The position numbers and the translations under genes are program-made. 64,000 nt of DNA from Chimonanthus salicifolius (lineage: Eukaryota > Streptophyta > Magnoliopsida > Laurales > Calycanthaceae): contig CM023537.1 in assembly GCA_013350335.1 (NCBI GenBank), forward strand, positions 49,102,111-49,166,110. The letters run 5' to 3'. Below are positions 35,940-47,677 of the stretch, piece by piece. Position 1 is the stretch's first letter. The number at the start of each line of letters is the position of its first letter. The notes below the pieces were generated by a model. The model worked only from the letters and a program-made list of their open reading frames with translations. It made no database searches and was not told the DNA's origin.

Positions 35940-37116
35940 TAAAGTGTTAAGTTTTTTAGACTATCCAATTAATATTTGGAGCATATGCAAGTCTCTTTAT
36001 CCACACATCGGATAACTCTATAAGGAGTGGCCTTTTAGGGTGGAATGAAAATCAAACTTGGACTTCCATTTTCTGAAAGCGAAGTTTCTAACTATCACTC
36101 CAATCCCATTCAGTTGTTTGAATATAGAATTTAACAGAGATTACATTAACTCTTAAACGGTATTTTAAATGTTTTTCAACATTTTTTTTAAATAAAATGA
36201 TAGGATTTTTATGACTTGAACTAAAATAATTATATTAAAAATATCATTTAAAGTGGAAGAAATGCTTTTCATTCCAAATTTTAATATGCTAGAAATATGG
36301 ATGGCTAAATTTTGAAATAAGAAAATTTCTATCAATATCTATGTCCGGTCTTCCCCCATTATGATATTGTGGTGTAGGTGCAGATAGAAATTCTCTTATG
36401 GTCCAATCTTGAATTATAATAATGTTGGGTTTTGAAATATTAATTTAATATAACTATGTACATTCTACTTATTATAGAGTGTTTTATGAAATTCGTTAGA
36501 AGAATATTTTCAATAAATATAGTTTCTTCTTGCATATATAGCTGGTGTTAATTAAGAAAAATGGTCATAATTTTAACTAAATTATATATTTGAGTGAGAT
36601 GTAAAAAAAAGTATATAAATAAAATATATTTAAAATTTTCTCTTATCCAATATTCTATTTTTTTCTCTCGAGTAGTAACATCAAAAGTCAAGAATGAGAA
36701 TTAAATATATTTAAGAAATCGAAACTAAATAATTCGATTTTTTTTTATCTTTAATGTTACCCACCAGACATATCACATTTTTGTTATATATAAATATCAG
36801 ATGGTGCACATCTCTGTTGATAAAGACTTCCACAAAATTTTCTTTTCGTTTCTTACTTAAAACTTGTGGTTGTGATTGTAAAGTGTTGTAAGCACCTTTT
36901 TTTTTAATTTTAAAGTAATATTTAATTATTTAAAGCACTGATCTATAATAAAATACATGGAAGAGAGTGCCAACTCAAGGTCGTCTAAACATTGATGGTA
37001 GTAGGACCCATGACTGATCTCTCTCTCTTAAATTAAGATCCGTCAACATCTGATTCCACTTCCATTTGATTCAAGTAGTGAACTAACTATTAAATAATCT
37101 AAGTAGATTTATTTAG
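35940..37116. repeat. Segmental duplicate, copy 2 (order X-Y)
   Basis: X (about 35940-36332) is joined directly to Y (36325-37116) through TTTCTATC, shared by both segment ends. The counterpart copy at 22386-23876 has Y before X. Here Y lacks the SINE and MITE insertions present in copy 1. The MITE at 37117 inserted at its right edge. Confidence 0.75.
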
Positions 37117-37449
37117 GGCAGTAATCTTCTCATGAGTGTTTTATTTAATCAGAAATGAAAGTTTGTAGATTTTCCACTTTACCTTTATTCTACCGTACTA
37201 AAAATATTTAAAAAAAATAATTTTAAAATCAGCTCACTTATTTAAAGGGAGACTAATTCCACTTTACTGAGTGGATCACTTTCATTTATCTAAGTGATAC
37301 TGCTTTTTTCATACAGAATAACAAATCGGCTCACTAACTGAATCACTAATATTCTTTTTTTTTTTTTAGTATGACAGGTGAAAGGTATAATGGGCAATAG
37401 AGTAAAACCCATGTTGGGTTATCCAAAACACACAAGAGGCTTGCTACCC
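37117..37449. mobile_element. 333-bp MITE with 8-bp TSD
   Basis: TTTATTTA flanks it exactly at 37109-37116 and 37450-37457. Ends: left GGGCAGTAATCTTCTCATGAG, right inward GGGTAGCAAGCCTCTTGTG. The interior resembles the MITE at 16194-16554 (CTCACTGA/GGATCACT motifs). A third partial relative starts near 37520. Confidence 0.83.
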
Positions 37450-37457
37450 TTTATTTA

Positions 37458-38047
37458 ATATACACTTTAGTTACAAATAAATAATATCGACTCATCCATA
37501 TATGATATATAATTAGAGTGGCCATCCTAACACGGGTGAAGTCTTTTAGGAGACACGGATTTTTTTAAACTTTCCACTTTACCCCTATTCTGCGGTACCG
37601 AAAGCATTTAAAAAAAAATGTAAAAAATTGGCTCACTTATTTAAAGGGAGACTAATTCCATAGATACACGAAACCACCCGTAAAAACCTCGTGTATCAAG
37701 TGAACTTAAAAATAGATTTGACATGTAACTTACTAAAAAATCTCTTTAATTAAAAATAAATAATTCAATTTAAATTTAACCCATTTTTCAATTTATTTGA
37801 AATTATTCAGTTACAATGCTCCATCACCTCAAATATAGCAAATGGTTTCACCATTCATCTATTTGATGTTCGTCAATGTAATTAAAGTTAAAAAGATCAT
37901 AAAGATTTAAAAAAATATTGTCAAGTATTAAAATTTACTGATTTTTAAATTGTAGAAATTTTTATTTTAGGAACAGGCTTTCAATATGAAATAATTACCA
38001 ACATCTCAAGGTAGAAGGTGGGAACCCCTGCCTGCATTAAAAAAAAC
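37458..38047. other. Spacer with a partial MITE relative
   Basis: 37520-37660 is similar to the left half of the neighbouring MITE (CACTTTACCCCTATTCTGCGG and TTAAAGGGAGACTAATTCC also occur in that element). The remainder is AT-rich with no gene. Confidence 0.45.
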
Positions 38048-39565
38048 TAGGGTTGCATTTGGATGAGGGGTAAATTTTAGAGGGGTTACCCTTGAATGGG
38101 GTCACCCTTGGGAGTGACCTGTGAATTGATATTATCCTTATCTTGTTTGGTAATTACAGTGGTAAAATAAAATCTTACTCTACGGGTAAAAAATCTTGCT
38201 TGGTAACTATAAGTAAGGGTACCTGATATATTAATATTTTTTTGAATTTTTTTAAAATATAATTATTAAATAATATTCATGAAGTAAATCCTAATAATAT
38301 AGCTTACAATAATATTATTATTTTTTATAAATTATTTTTCATAATTATAATTTCAAATGAACACTTGTATTCTAAAATTAAATAAAAAAATAAAGAAAGA
38401 ATTTTTTTGATATAATTATTTTAAATCCCATAAATGAATAAAAAATATCAACATATCTCGTCATAAAAACTTATAATTTTTCTTTTTTATATTATATGAA
38501 TTTAATAAAAATATTAATTCTCATAAAATTGTAAATATGTCAGGTTATCCCTGCTTACAATTACCTCTACTCAAGGGTAACTCTGGATAACCCCCGTAAA
38601 ATTTACCCCTCATCGAAATGCATCACGTTGGAAATATTGACACATTTTTAAAATAAACTTCTAACAATTATATTTCGAGATTACCATGAGCTTCAAATTC
38701 TTTCGGAGTTTCGAAAGCTTAATGAAATTTCGACAGAATCATCCCTTAAAAATAGGATATTTGACAATTATGTTTCATAAAATTTAATTTTTAATTTTTA
38801 TATTATATAGATTTAATAAAAATTATTAATTCTTACAAAATTGTTAATATGTTAGATTACCTCTACTTAGAGTTACCCCCTACTCAAGGGTAACCCCCTG
38901 TAAAATTTACCCCTTCATCCTAATGCATCATGTTGAAAATGTTGACACATTTTTAATATAAACTTCCAACAGAATAAATTGCTAATTACTCAGAAAGAAA
39001 TTATCATGAACCTTCAAACTCTTTCGGAGTTTCGAGACCTTATCGAAATTTCAATAGAATCACTCCTTAAAAATAGGATATTTTAACAATTATGTTTCAT
39101 AAAATTTATTTTTATTATTTATACTAAATAAATTTAATAAAAAATATTAATTCTCATAAAATTGTTAATATGTCAGTTTACCCCTCTTTACAGTTACTCC
39201 TACTCAAGGGTAACCCCCATAAAATTTACCCCTCATTCAAATGCATCATGTTGAAAATGTTGAGACATTTTTAAAATAAATTTCAAACAAAATTAAATTG
39301 CTAATTACTTGAAATATATTAATTTTTTAATTATATAGTATTTTTTTGAAAGATATTAATTTTATAATATATAATTGATAAAGAAATGAATGCAAGGGGT
39401 ATTAAGGGGTAGGGTATTGTGAATACCCCAGCCTCCAAAGGGGTATTCAAAAATGGGATGAGGGGTAAATTTTCAAATTTTTACCCTCACTCCCTTTTAC
39501 CAAACGAGGGTAACAAGGGGTAACGGGGGGTAACCCCCTCTTACCCCCAATCCAAACGCAGCCTA
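38048..39565. mobile_element. DNA transposon (1.5 kb), possibly PIF/Harbinger-like
   Basis: Inverted ends: the left reads GGGTTGCATTTGGATGAGGGG and the right, inward, GGCTGCGTTTGGATTGGGGG, both next to CTA (a possible 3-bp TSD). Subterminal sequence is full of GGGGTAAC / GTTACCCC motifs. The interior includes about three direct repeats of 304-319 bp (38400-39300). No transposase frame is visible. Superfamily assignment is tentative: the short TSD and TTTGGAT ends suggest PIF/Harbinger, but hAT is not excluded. Confidence 0.6.
38400..39300. repeat. Tandem repeats of about 310 bp
   Basis: The landmark AATTTACCCCT-CAT followed by ATGCATCA-GTTG occurs near 38600, 38905 and 39224 (spacings 304 and 319 bp). 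Each is followed by CTTTCGGAGTTTCGA and CCTTAAAAATAGGATATTT in the first two units. A partial unit precedes them. The repeats lie inside the DNA transposon. Confidence 0.8.
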
Positions 39566-39791
39566 GCGGTTTGATTGTTTGACTCAGTCTTGGGTGAGAC
39601 TCATTTTTTTACCTAAAAAAAAAAATTTGAACTAAAATTACATAAAGTCTTGGGGGATCTGAGCTTATTACATAACAGTCCGAGTTTGATCTAAAAATTT
39701 GAATTTTGAGCCACATTTATATAATATATTTTTTATTTTTATATAACACAAAGATTTCCTTTTATGCATAAATAAACTTAAACATGGATAA

Positions 39792-40097
39792 TTAGGCCCC
39801 TGCCGAATTTTCGGGCGATTATGTGATCTCGGCCTGAGATCTCGGCCGAGATTTTTCTCTCTCCTCCTTATTTTTTGAAAATATCGGTGGTTTTTTTTTA
39901 AAAAAATCATTTATAAAAATAAAAAAATGCTATTTTTTAAAAAAATTAAAAATATAAATATCGGCTGAGGATATAGAACGGGCCCACGCCGATATTTGTT
40001 TTTTTTTTAAATAAAAAATAAAAATCGGATGATATTTGGCCGAATTTTTTTATCTCAGGCCGATATGCACCGTATTGACCGAGATTTCGACCCCTGG
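39792..40097. mobile_element. 306-bp hAT-like MITE
   Basis: ACATGGATAA flanks it at 39782-39791 and 40098-40107 (10 identical bases; hAT normally duplicates 8). Ends: left TTAGGCCCCTGCCGAATTTTC, right inward CCAGGGGTCGAAATCTCGG. The interior is rich in GATCTCGGCC and GATATTTGGCC motifs. Largest of four related copies in the window. Confidence 0.75.
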
Positions 40098-40493
40098 ACA
40101 TGGATAAACCTACACATACATTTTGAATTTGAAATCAAACTTAGAACCTACATATATAAATTCTGACCGAGTGCGAATTTAACTATTTTGAGTTAACTCG
40201 GTCCTGATCTTTGGATCAAGTCTTTAAATTACAATCTGAACCCATACTCGAGTAGGCCCAAAACCTGGGCTAACTCAATGAAATTGCAGACCCTGGACAA
40301 AAGTTCACATTAACTTTATCTTATATATGAAGAGATATTTCTGTTACATCATATAATATTTTTTTTACTTTAAACAAGATTTGGCCATAGTACGATTGAG
40401 CTCAATTATTGTGATATATCATTAGTAATGTTGCAATTGACAATTGTCTAACATGTTTTATAAATCAAGGCATTTGTTTTCTGAGAAATTATA

Positions 40494-41085
40494 TGTGATA
40501 CCCTGCCCACACTTAACCGATGTGGGAAGTCCCACATCGGTAGTGAAGGGAAGTGGGTTTGGGTTTATTTGAGGCCAGCCTCCCTTAACTCGTAAGGACG
40601 TTTTTTGGGTCTGGTCATGTGGGCCAGGGTCCAAGAATAAAACAGTGCGAGCTCGGGTGTGTGCTAGACCCAAAGCGGACAATTTCTTACTGAGTTGAGC
40701 CTTAAGCCCTGTTTTCGGGTTTGGTCGTTACAAATTTGGTATCAGAGCCAAGGTTCTACACTCAGACTGTGTAGGCCTTTCGTCATTCCCTAGAGTTGTT
40801 GAGCTGAGTCGGGTCGAGCCAGGGGTGGCTCAAGGCTTTGAGGAGGGTGATCGTGATACCCTGTCCACACTTAACCGATGTGGGAGTCCCACATCGGTAG
40901 TGAAGGGAAGTGGGTTTGGGTTTATTTGAGGCCAGCCTCCCTTAACTCGTAAGACGCGTTTTGGGTTTGGCCATGTGGGCCAGGGCCCAAGAACAAAATT
41001 GTGCAGGCTCGCATGTGTGCGAGCCCAAAGCGGTCAATTTCTTACTGAGTTTAGCCCTAAGCCCTGTTTTCGGGTCGGGTCGTTA
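40494..41085 (+). mobile_element. TRIM (terminal-repeat retrotransposon in miniature)
   Basis: Two direct LTRs of about 239 bp (40494-40732 and 40852-41085) flank a 119-bp interior. The 5' LTR begins TGTGATACCC and ends GTCGTTACA. A primer-binding site TGGTATCAGAGCC (40737-40749) and a purine tract GAGGAGGGTGA (40840-40850) are in the expected places. LTR landmarks include CCCACATCGG and CCCAAAGCGG. No coding sequence, as is defining for TRIMs. The 3' LTR has CG for the first TG and stops two bases short, where another LTR begins. It depends on another element's proteins to move. Confidence 0.9.
40737..40749 (+). promoter_or_regulatory. Primer-binding site of TRIM
   Basis: TGGTATCAGAGCC, complementary to the initiator tRNA-Met 3' end, 4 bp after the 5' LTR. 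Confidence 0.88.
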
Positions 41086-41086
41086 T

Positions 41087-42560
41087 TGTTAGGACTTCGG
41101 TTTGACCGAGTCTTTGTATTGTCAATTCCGTGACCAAGCATGACCGTATGTGTTGAACTTTGCCTTGAAAGAATGTGAAGATGTCAGAAGATCTACTATG
41201 CATTGAAGAGTCTACACAGAACATGTTATTGGCACACAGGTAAGTGAACCTTAGTAGACCTTAAGCTAAGTCCAATAACTTAGAAGTCTATTGTTTAACA
41301 TCTGAAAAATTAGAAAATGATTGACTTCTAGCCTCGAGGCCTCGTGCAATTTGTCGAAGCCTCACAGACAATCTTTAGCTGAGTGGTATTTGTGACAGTT
41401 GTAACTCAGCAAGGCCTAGTGTCTTTTAACCAAGTATCTTACAGATTTAGTTAAATAAATCTGCAATCCTTAATTGAGAGTTTATTATGGAAATAAGGAA
41501 GATTATCTTTTTGAAATTCTAATTGCCAGCTCACATAGATTGAACAAAATTTGTTGGAGCCTAACATCATGGATGGCTGTCTCTTACTGATTTGGAAAGG
41601 CTCCTCAATTTGTCTAAGTGTGATTAACAATCATCGAGCACTCTCTATGTAAATCCATGATTGATGGTTGAAATAATTTGATGGTCAATCACGCACAGGT
41701 GGCATGTTGATTGGCTGGTTGTTATCTTAATTGACTAGTACAAAAGTTGGAATTACAGAATTTGTGCTCTGTCTTTCCTTTCACCGCCACGAGGCCTCAT
41801 AGGAAACCTCGAGGCCTCGTAGACGTGACTGGCCACAAAACAATCTATCTTATTTATATCTTGTGGGCTTAATGAAATAATTACACAGAACCTTTTTGGA
41901 AAAATAATAGTGTGACAAGAGAGATTATATACCTTCTCTTACACCTTCTTATAGAGATGTTTGGGTAATCAATACCTTAGTTTTGATGAAGTTTAAGGTG
42001 TTCTCTTAGGACCAGAAAACCAGTCATATATCTGCCCTAAACTGTTGTGCCAATAATCACTCTGGTGGATCGAATCTGATGGAAGAAGCACACAGACATT
42101 GAGTAAAGAAGAAAGCACTTAAAGAAGATTGGATAAGGCCCAAGGCAAGTGTTTCTCTTTTCCTTTATTTTTATCATTATACGGTGGATTAGATCAGTAT
42201 GATTGAACCACCTTAAAAAATAGGTGTCAAGGATTAGACCAGGGCGGTCAAACCTTTCAAAACTAGGTTGTAGTGTTTGGGTGTGACTCCCATATATAGT
42301 GGATTTGGGATAGCCCTAGATAGGATGAGTCCAACAGTGGATGTAGGTTCACGTGAACCGAACCACTATATATCGTTGTGCATATGTGGTTTGTTTTAAT
42401 GTTTTAATTCATTTGTTTATCACTTGCACACAAGTTTATTCTACTGCACATATTGTTAAATTGATAAATTATTAAAAAGGAAAATAAAATCTGATCAGAC
42501 CTATTCACCCCCCCCCTCTAGGTCTTGTATACTTCTAGTAATGGAATTTCAGTAAGACAC
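41087..42560 (+). mobile_element. Copia-type (Sirevirus-like) LTR
   Basis: Begins TGTTAGGACTTCGG immediately after the TRIM. Near the right side it has TTCACCCCCCCCCTCTAGG, a run typical of the ends of Sirevirus-type Copia LTRs. CGAGGCCTCGT motifs recur inside. There is no reverse transcriptase or integrase. The right border is uncertain and I could not find a TSD, so length and solo-LTR status are inferred. Confidence 0.45.
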
Positions 42561-43474
42561 TAGTATTTTTTATAATAATAAATGCTATTATTACTTTCGT
42601 GAAAGGTCAACGAATGTCTCTTATTATTAAAAGAATTAGTTTCTTTGCTAATTCTCTTTATATTTTAAGAACTTTGAATTGATTAATTTTATTATTTTTG
42701 TTTTTTATTCTAAAATTATTTATTGAAAATGGAAAGTAGCTAGATTAGAAAGTTCTCTCTTGATTTAACATGTCTTAGACTCGTAATTCTTGATTTGGTC
42801 AAATCTAAATTAAAGAGTAAGATTTGATTGTTAATAATCTTAGCCATAGGTAGATCAAATGGATCCATCCGTTCTCACATCCCCCTCCTCTCTCCCTTCT
42901 TTTCCTTCGAATTGTATTTTTCTTTAATTTGACCGCAATTTGAATTTTAAAATCTATTAATCTAATTCAATGAATTTCCACTGAGAAATACATATAAAAT
43001 TTTAAGAGCTTTAAAAAATATCATTTTTTTATTCAATCAAAATAAAATTTTATAAACATCATACATAAGCAAAGACTTTTTAATGCTAATTAATTTACGA
43101 GAGATTCTTATTACAATTATGTAAATTGTTTTGTTTAGAAGTGGCATGCAGATGCTAATTGATATATTTTCATATAATGTCATTGTCTTTTTAACATAGA
43201 TGTCCATTTCATATGGAAAGTTGTTTTGATTTGGCTTGTCACTGATATAAAATTCTAAAGTGTTTTAGTTGGTTTGTCGTTTCATTTTGGAAAAACATAG
43301 TACCATAGATTTAAAAAGAATTCAAGATTATATATATGAAAATTTTAAAAATAGAAACACTGTATTATTGAGAACAGAAGATAATAATTATAAATTAAAA
43401 TTAGTAAACTATATGAAAATAAAAATTGGAAAAAATTAACTTATTGATGAACTATAAAGAAAAAGTGGTTAATT
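42561..43474. other. AT-rich spacer
   Basis: No gene or defined element recognised. Confidence 0.45.
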
Positions 43475-44714
43475 TAAAATGTCACGCCCCGAACTAGGAT
43501 GTAGGCCCAGAACGCGACTTAATTCTTTTTTTCCAAACAACCATTATTATCCATTGACCCTCAAAACATGTGAGAAACCATATATTAAGTATACCAATAC
43601 ACCAATATAATATATACAACATATTAGAACTTACAACCATGAGTTCTTATGCCACAAGAGGCATATTTATAATAAAATATACAAAATAGTCCAAAGGTTC
43701 ACTTAGTTTCCACGTGCGGGAAGCTAATAATAACCCAAGTTTCGACTCCTAACGAGGCACCATTGGTTCCTCCATTCCATCATTTGCCTCATATCCTGCA
43801 TTGTAAAGGACGTGAGCTACTAGCTCAGTGGGGAGAACTCAAATAAATCAGAAACCATGGCATGCATGTATCGATGCAAATTAACATATAACTTACCAAC
43901 CTATGATACATTTTTACCTTAGGATCATTTTTATATGACATTTTTTACCTTTATAGTCCTATACCAATATTTATCACCTAAGTCCTATGTCATCATGCCA
44001 TACAGGAATTAACCATCAGGTTATAAACAATTAGAGGAGTCATTCACCAAGTTATACCTTGCTAATCAACTGGGGATAATAATTCACCTAGTCATATCTC
44101 ATTTATCCACTGGGATAATCATTCATCTAGTCATATCCCAGTAACCAATAAGAAATCACTAAGATACATCTCATTGTTCATACGGGGATCTTCCACCAAG
44201 CTACGGTAGTATTAAATTCATCCATATGAAATAATATAGCAACTTGCAAGTGCATAAGGTCTCCACTGACCCGACTTACTAGCACGTCCAATCCAATGAT
44301 TCGTAAGCGGTATTCGGCCTAATATGACAAGATCTACACGACCCGGTCTACTAACACATCCATCCCAATTGTTCAAGATGGCAATCAATCACATCCTACT
44401 AACACGTCCAACCAAACTGTTCGCAAGCTGTGTTTTGCTAATCTCAGCAATTATAGCGCAATGGCCAATATCAGATTTTACAAAATTATTATCTTTTACA
44501 GATTTAACTTATAACTATAATTCTTACATGCCAATGTCATATGCATGATTTATAGTGCCCTCCTTACACATAGACTTATTCTGAGAGAACCACTAATGAA
44601 ATCGAGACTTACTATCCAAATTACCAAAATACGTAATAACCAATAACCATGCAATCAATCAAACTGGAGTATTAACATTGGTGCCTTCATCCAGTTTCTC
44701 ACCTAACAGTTTCT

Positions 44715-45235
44715 TAGGGCTGAAACTCGGGTCGGGTGGGCCGGGTTTTGACAAACCCAGCCCTAACCCATGTCAAAAAATTTTGAACCCGACCCGAATT
44801 GCAAACCCGAGTATGCCAACCCAACCCGACCCGAATTGCTAATACTCTCAACCCGAGAGTTGACTCGACCCGACCCGAGTGAGCCTAAGTTAGCCCGATT
44901 TAGACTGAGTTAGCCCGATTTTTGAAAGAGGGGAAGAGGGGAAGAGGAAGAGGAAGCGGAAGAGGTAGATATCGATTTTCAAAAGAGGGGAAATGGAAGT
45001 GGAAAGGGCGTAGGGTTTTATTTAAGTTATGAATTCGGGTCAGGTTTTTCCAGGTCGGGCTTTTTCGAGTCGGGTTGAAATTTAAATTCTTCAGCCCAAC
45101 CGACCCGAATTTCAGTCGGGTTTTTTTTCCCTAACCCAACCCGACCCGAGTTTACAATTTCTATAACCCAGCCCACACTATTTTCGGGTCGGGTCAGTCG
45201 GGTCGGGCCAAAACCCAACCCAAGTTTGACCCCTA
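44715..45235. mobile_element. 521-bp hAT-like element rich in ACCCG/CGGGT
   Basis: CAGTTTCT flanks it at 44707-44714 and 45236-45243, an exact 8-bp TSD. The ends are TAGGGCTGAAACTCGGGT and, inward from the right, TAGGGGTCAAACTTGGGT. The interior is degenerate CCCGACCCGA / TCGGGTCGGG repeats with a GAAGAGG-rich patch near 44940. No transposase. Related sequence at 52772-53153. Confidence 0.85.
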
Positions 45236-46629
45236 CAGTTTCTAGACACTTCATGGGTCCATACTGCATTGGAGGCTACAAGTCCTCCGTTCTGTGATAC
45301 CATTTTACGCCTACGTTGTACATAGTAACAACATAATTTATATCTCTTACAAATAGGCAGTGTCAGGTCTCGCTTTCTAGACTTATATAGCTTTTTCCAT
45401 CCTTAAATTGCCATGGATCGCATTTCAGTTTGGTGTTAGTTGGTATAACATATAACACAGTATAAGTATAGGATTGAGTCTCCTCACCTTTACCCGCAAT
45501 TTTTATCATAGAAATCTGTAAGAATAAAGTAATAATATAAATTTTAGGACATTCATGGATTATCTATCCAATCCCATGTATTTTACCACAAAAACATGAT
45601 AAGTGTAATGAGTCATCTAACTCTTACTACTTCTTTAAATTATGTCAGAGGGTTAGCTCTCAGACATCTAAAATACTACAACAAAATAAAAATTTAAAGT
45701 ACTCAGTGCCCCGTCTCATATTGTTTTGCAGTTAAGAAGATGTATTTGAGACGGTGCCCAGTGGGTACAGAGAAAGCAAAGTAAATAAAATACTCAGTTC
45801 CAACACCTTTTACCATCGAGCGGTGTTTCCTGCTGCTCTACTGATAGGGGATTCTGGCCCAAAGGGTATAATGCGAGAAATGTAAATGAAGTACTCAGTA
45901 CCCCACTTAAGATTACTGAAGTGACTAAGCGCCTCCTCAGATGGATATCATTGAGTGACTAAGCGCCACTACTGATGATCCATCGGTTACTAAGCGCTAC
46001 CTCAAATGGTACCAACGAGCGACTAGTGCGACTACAGATGATAGTGTAGCCCATAGGTTACAGTACGAGACTTTAAACACACAAGGCGAGAAAGTAAACA
46101 CATAATAATTAGCTGGGGTTAATCTTTTCTCCGATTTATTTAGAATAAAAAAAAGAATTTTAAAATAAAATAAAACTGATTGAAAAGATATAATTTAAAA
46201 TTTAGAAGGGAGTCTATTTTTCCCTCAATTTTAAAAATTCAATTTTTAAGTTTATAATTACTATAAACGAAAAAAAGATCGTTTGTACACGAAAATCCGC
46301 TGGCTTAGTTTTCAAAACCCGAAAGAAACGTAAAAGAAGTCGAGCGTCTGCTACTGTTTCAAGCGAAAGAAGGAAACAAGAAGAAAAGGAAACAGAAGAA
46401 GAGAAAGACAAAGCGACAGAAAGAGTTTTTTTTTTTTTTTATTTCTTTACCTCCACTCATCCTCCCAATTTATAGCCGCATGGAGAGTTTGCAAGGTAAA
46501 CACATTGCAAAGCTATAACAATAACTTTGCAGGTTTTTGAGGCCCGACTTATAGACACTCGACTTTTCTACCTCTCCACCCGTTTTTGAATTTTAGGGTG
46601 AAATTACCACTCTACCCCCGCATTTTTCA

Positions 46630-47090
46630 CTCATTCGAACAAACTGTTAGTTCATTTCGGCATTCATTTGAACGAATCGGTAGAACAGTGTTCATTCATT
46701 CGAATGAACAGGGGTTTCACTCAAACGAATGAATCAGAGAGCAATGGAAAATTACAGTCGTTTTCTCGAATGCCATTTGTTCGAATGAATCAACCCATTC
46801 ATTCGAACGAATATATATAACGAATAAGATATATATGTTCATTCGTTCGAATGAATCAACCCGTTCATTCGAACGAATGTATCAGAGAGCACTGGTATTT
46901 TACAGTCGTTCACTCGAATGTCATTCGTTTAAATAAATCAACACATTCATTAGAACGAATGACATATATATGCCCACTAGTTCGATTCATTAGAACGAAT
47001 GAACAACTTAGTTCATTAGAACGAACGAACATATATACATTCATTCGTTCGAATAAACGATTAATTCATTCGAACGAATGAGAATGTATA
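46630..47090. repeat. Left subterminal palindrome array of the MULE
   Basis: Many copies of ATTCGAACGAATG / CATTCGTTCGAATGAA in both orientations at irregular spacing. A mirror-image array lies at 50570-51310. Repeated subterminal motifs can be transposase-binding sites in DNA transposons; that role here is inference. Confidence 0.85.
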
Positions 47091-47677
47091 TAAGTGATTC
47101 TCCACGAAATTCCACTTATTTCATTCAATTCAAAACCCTAAACCGTCGTTTCCCTCTCCCTCTCCCTCTCCCTTTTCCCTTGAACCCCTTTCTCAATCCC
47201 TTATCTTTTAAACCATATTTTCAATCCCATACCCTTAAACCCCTTTTCACCCTTAAAATCCTATTTGCAACCACCTTTTTCAAAGACTTATCCCTACAAC
47301 CTCATTTTCAACTCCATTTTCAACCCCCTTTTTAATCTCAAAACCTTGAACCCGTTTTCAATCTCAAACCCTTAAACCCATTTTGAATCACCTTTTTCAA
47401 AGACTTCTCCCTAAAACTCCATTTTCAACCCCATTTTCAATCACAAACTCTTAAATCCCTTTTCAATCCCAAACCCTTAAACCTTTCTTTTCAATCCCTT
47501 ATCTCTTAAACCTTCCTTTAAACACACTCTCTCAATCTCCTATCTCGGTTCGAAGTTGTCTCTCTCAAACTAATGTCTGGATCTCTTATCTCGAACGAAA
47601 GTAACTCTCTCCTAACTCATTTTTTTAGAAATCATTATTATTAGTGTTTTACAGGTAGCTTTTAATCCTCAAGTGAC

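Noticed and set aside
40494..41085. Cassandra (5S rRNA-bearing) TRIM
   Set aside because: The LTRs lack recognisable 5S rRNA internal-promoter sequence, so I call it a TRIM without that assignment.
46851..47335. Open frames with repeated HSNE/RTNE-type residues and a proline-rich frame
   Set aside because: They translate the palindromic subterminal array and a CCCTTAAACCC-like low-complexity stretch of the MULE, not a protein family.
47140..47530. Telomere-like CCCTAAA sequence
   Set aside because: The pattern is degenerate CCCTTAAACCC mixed with TTTTCAA, not tandem CCCTAAA. It lies inside the MULE.
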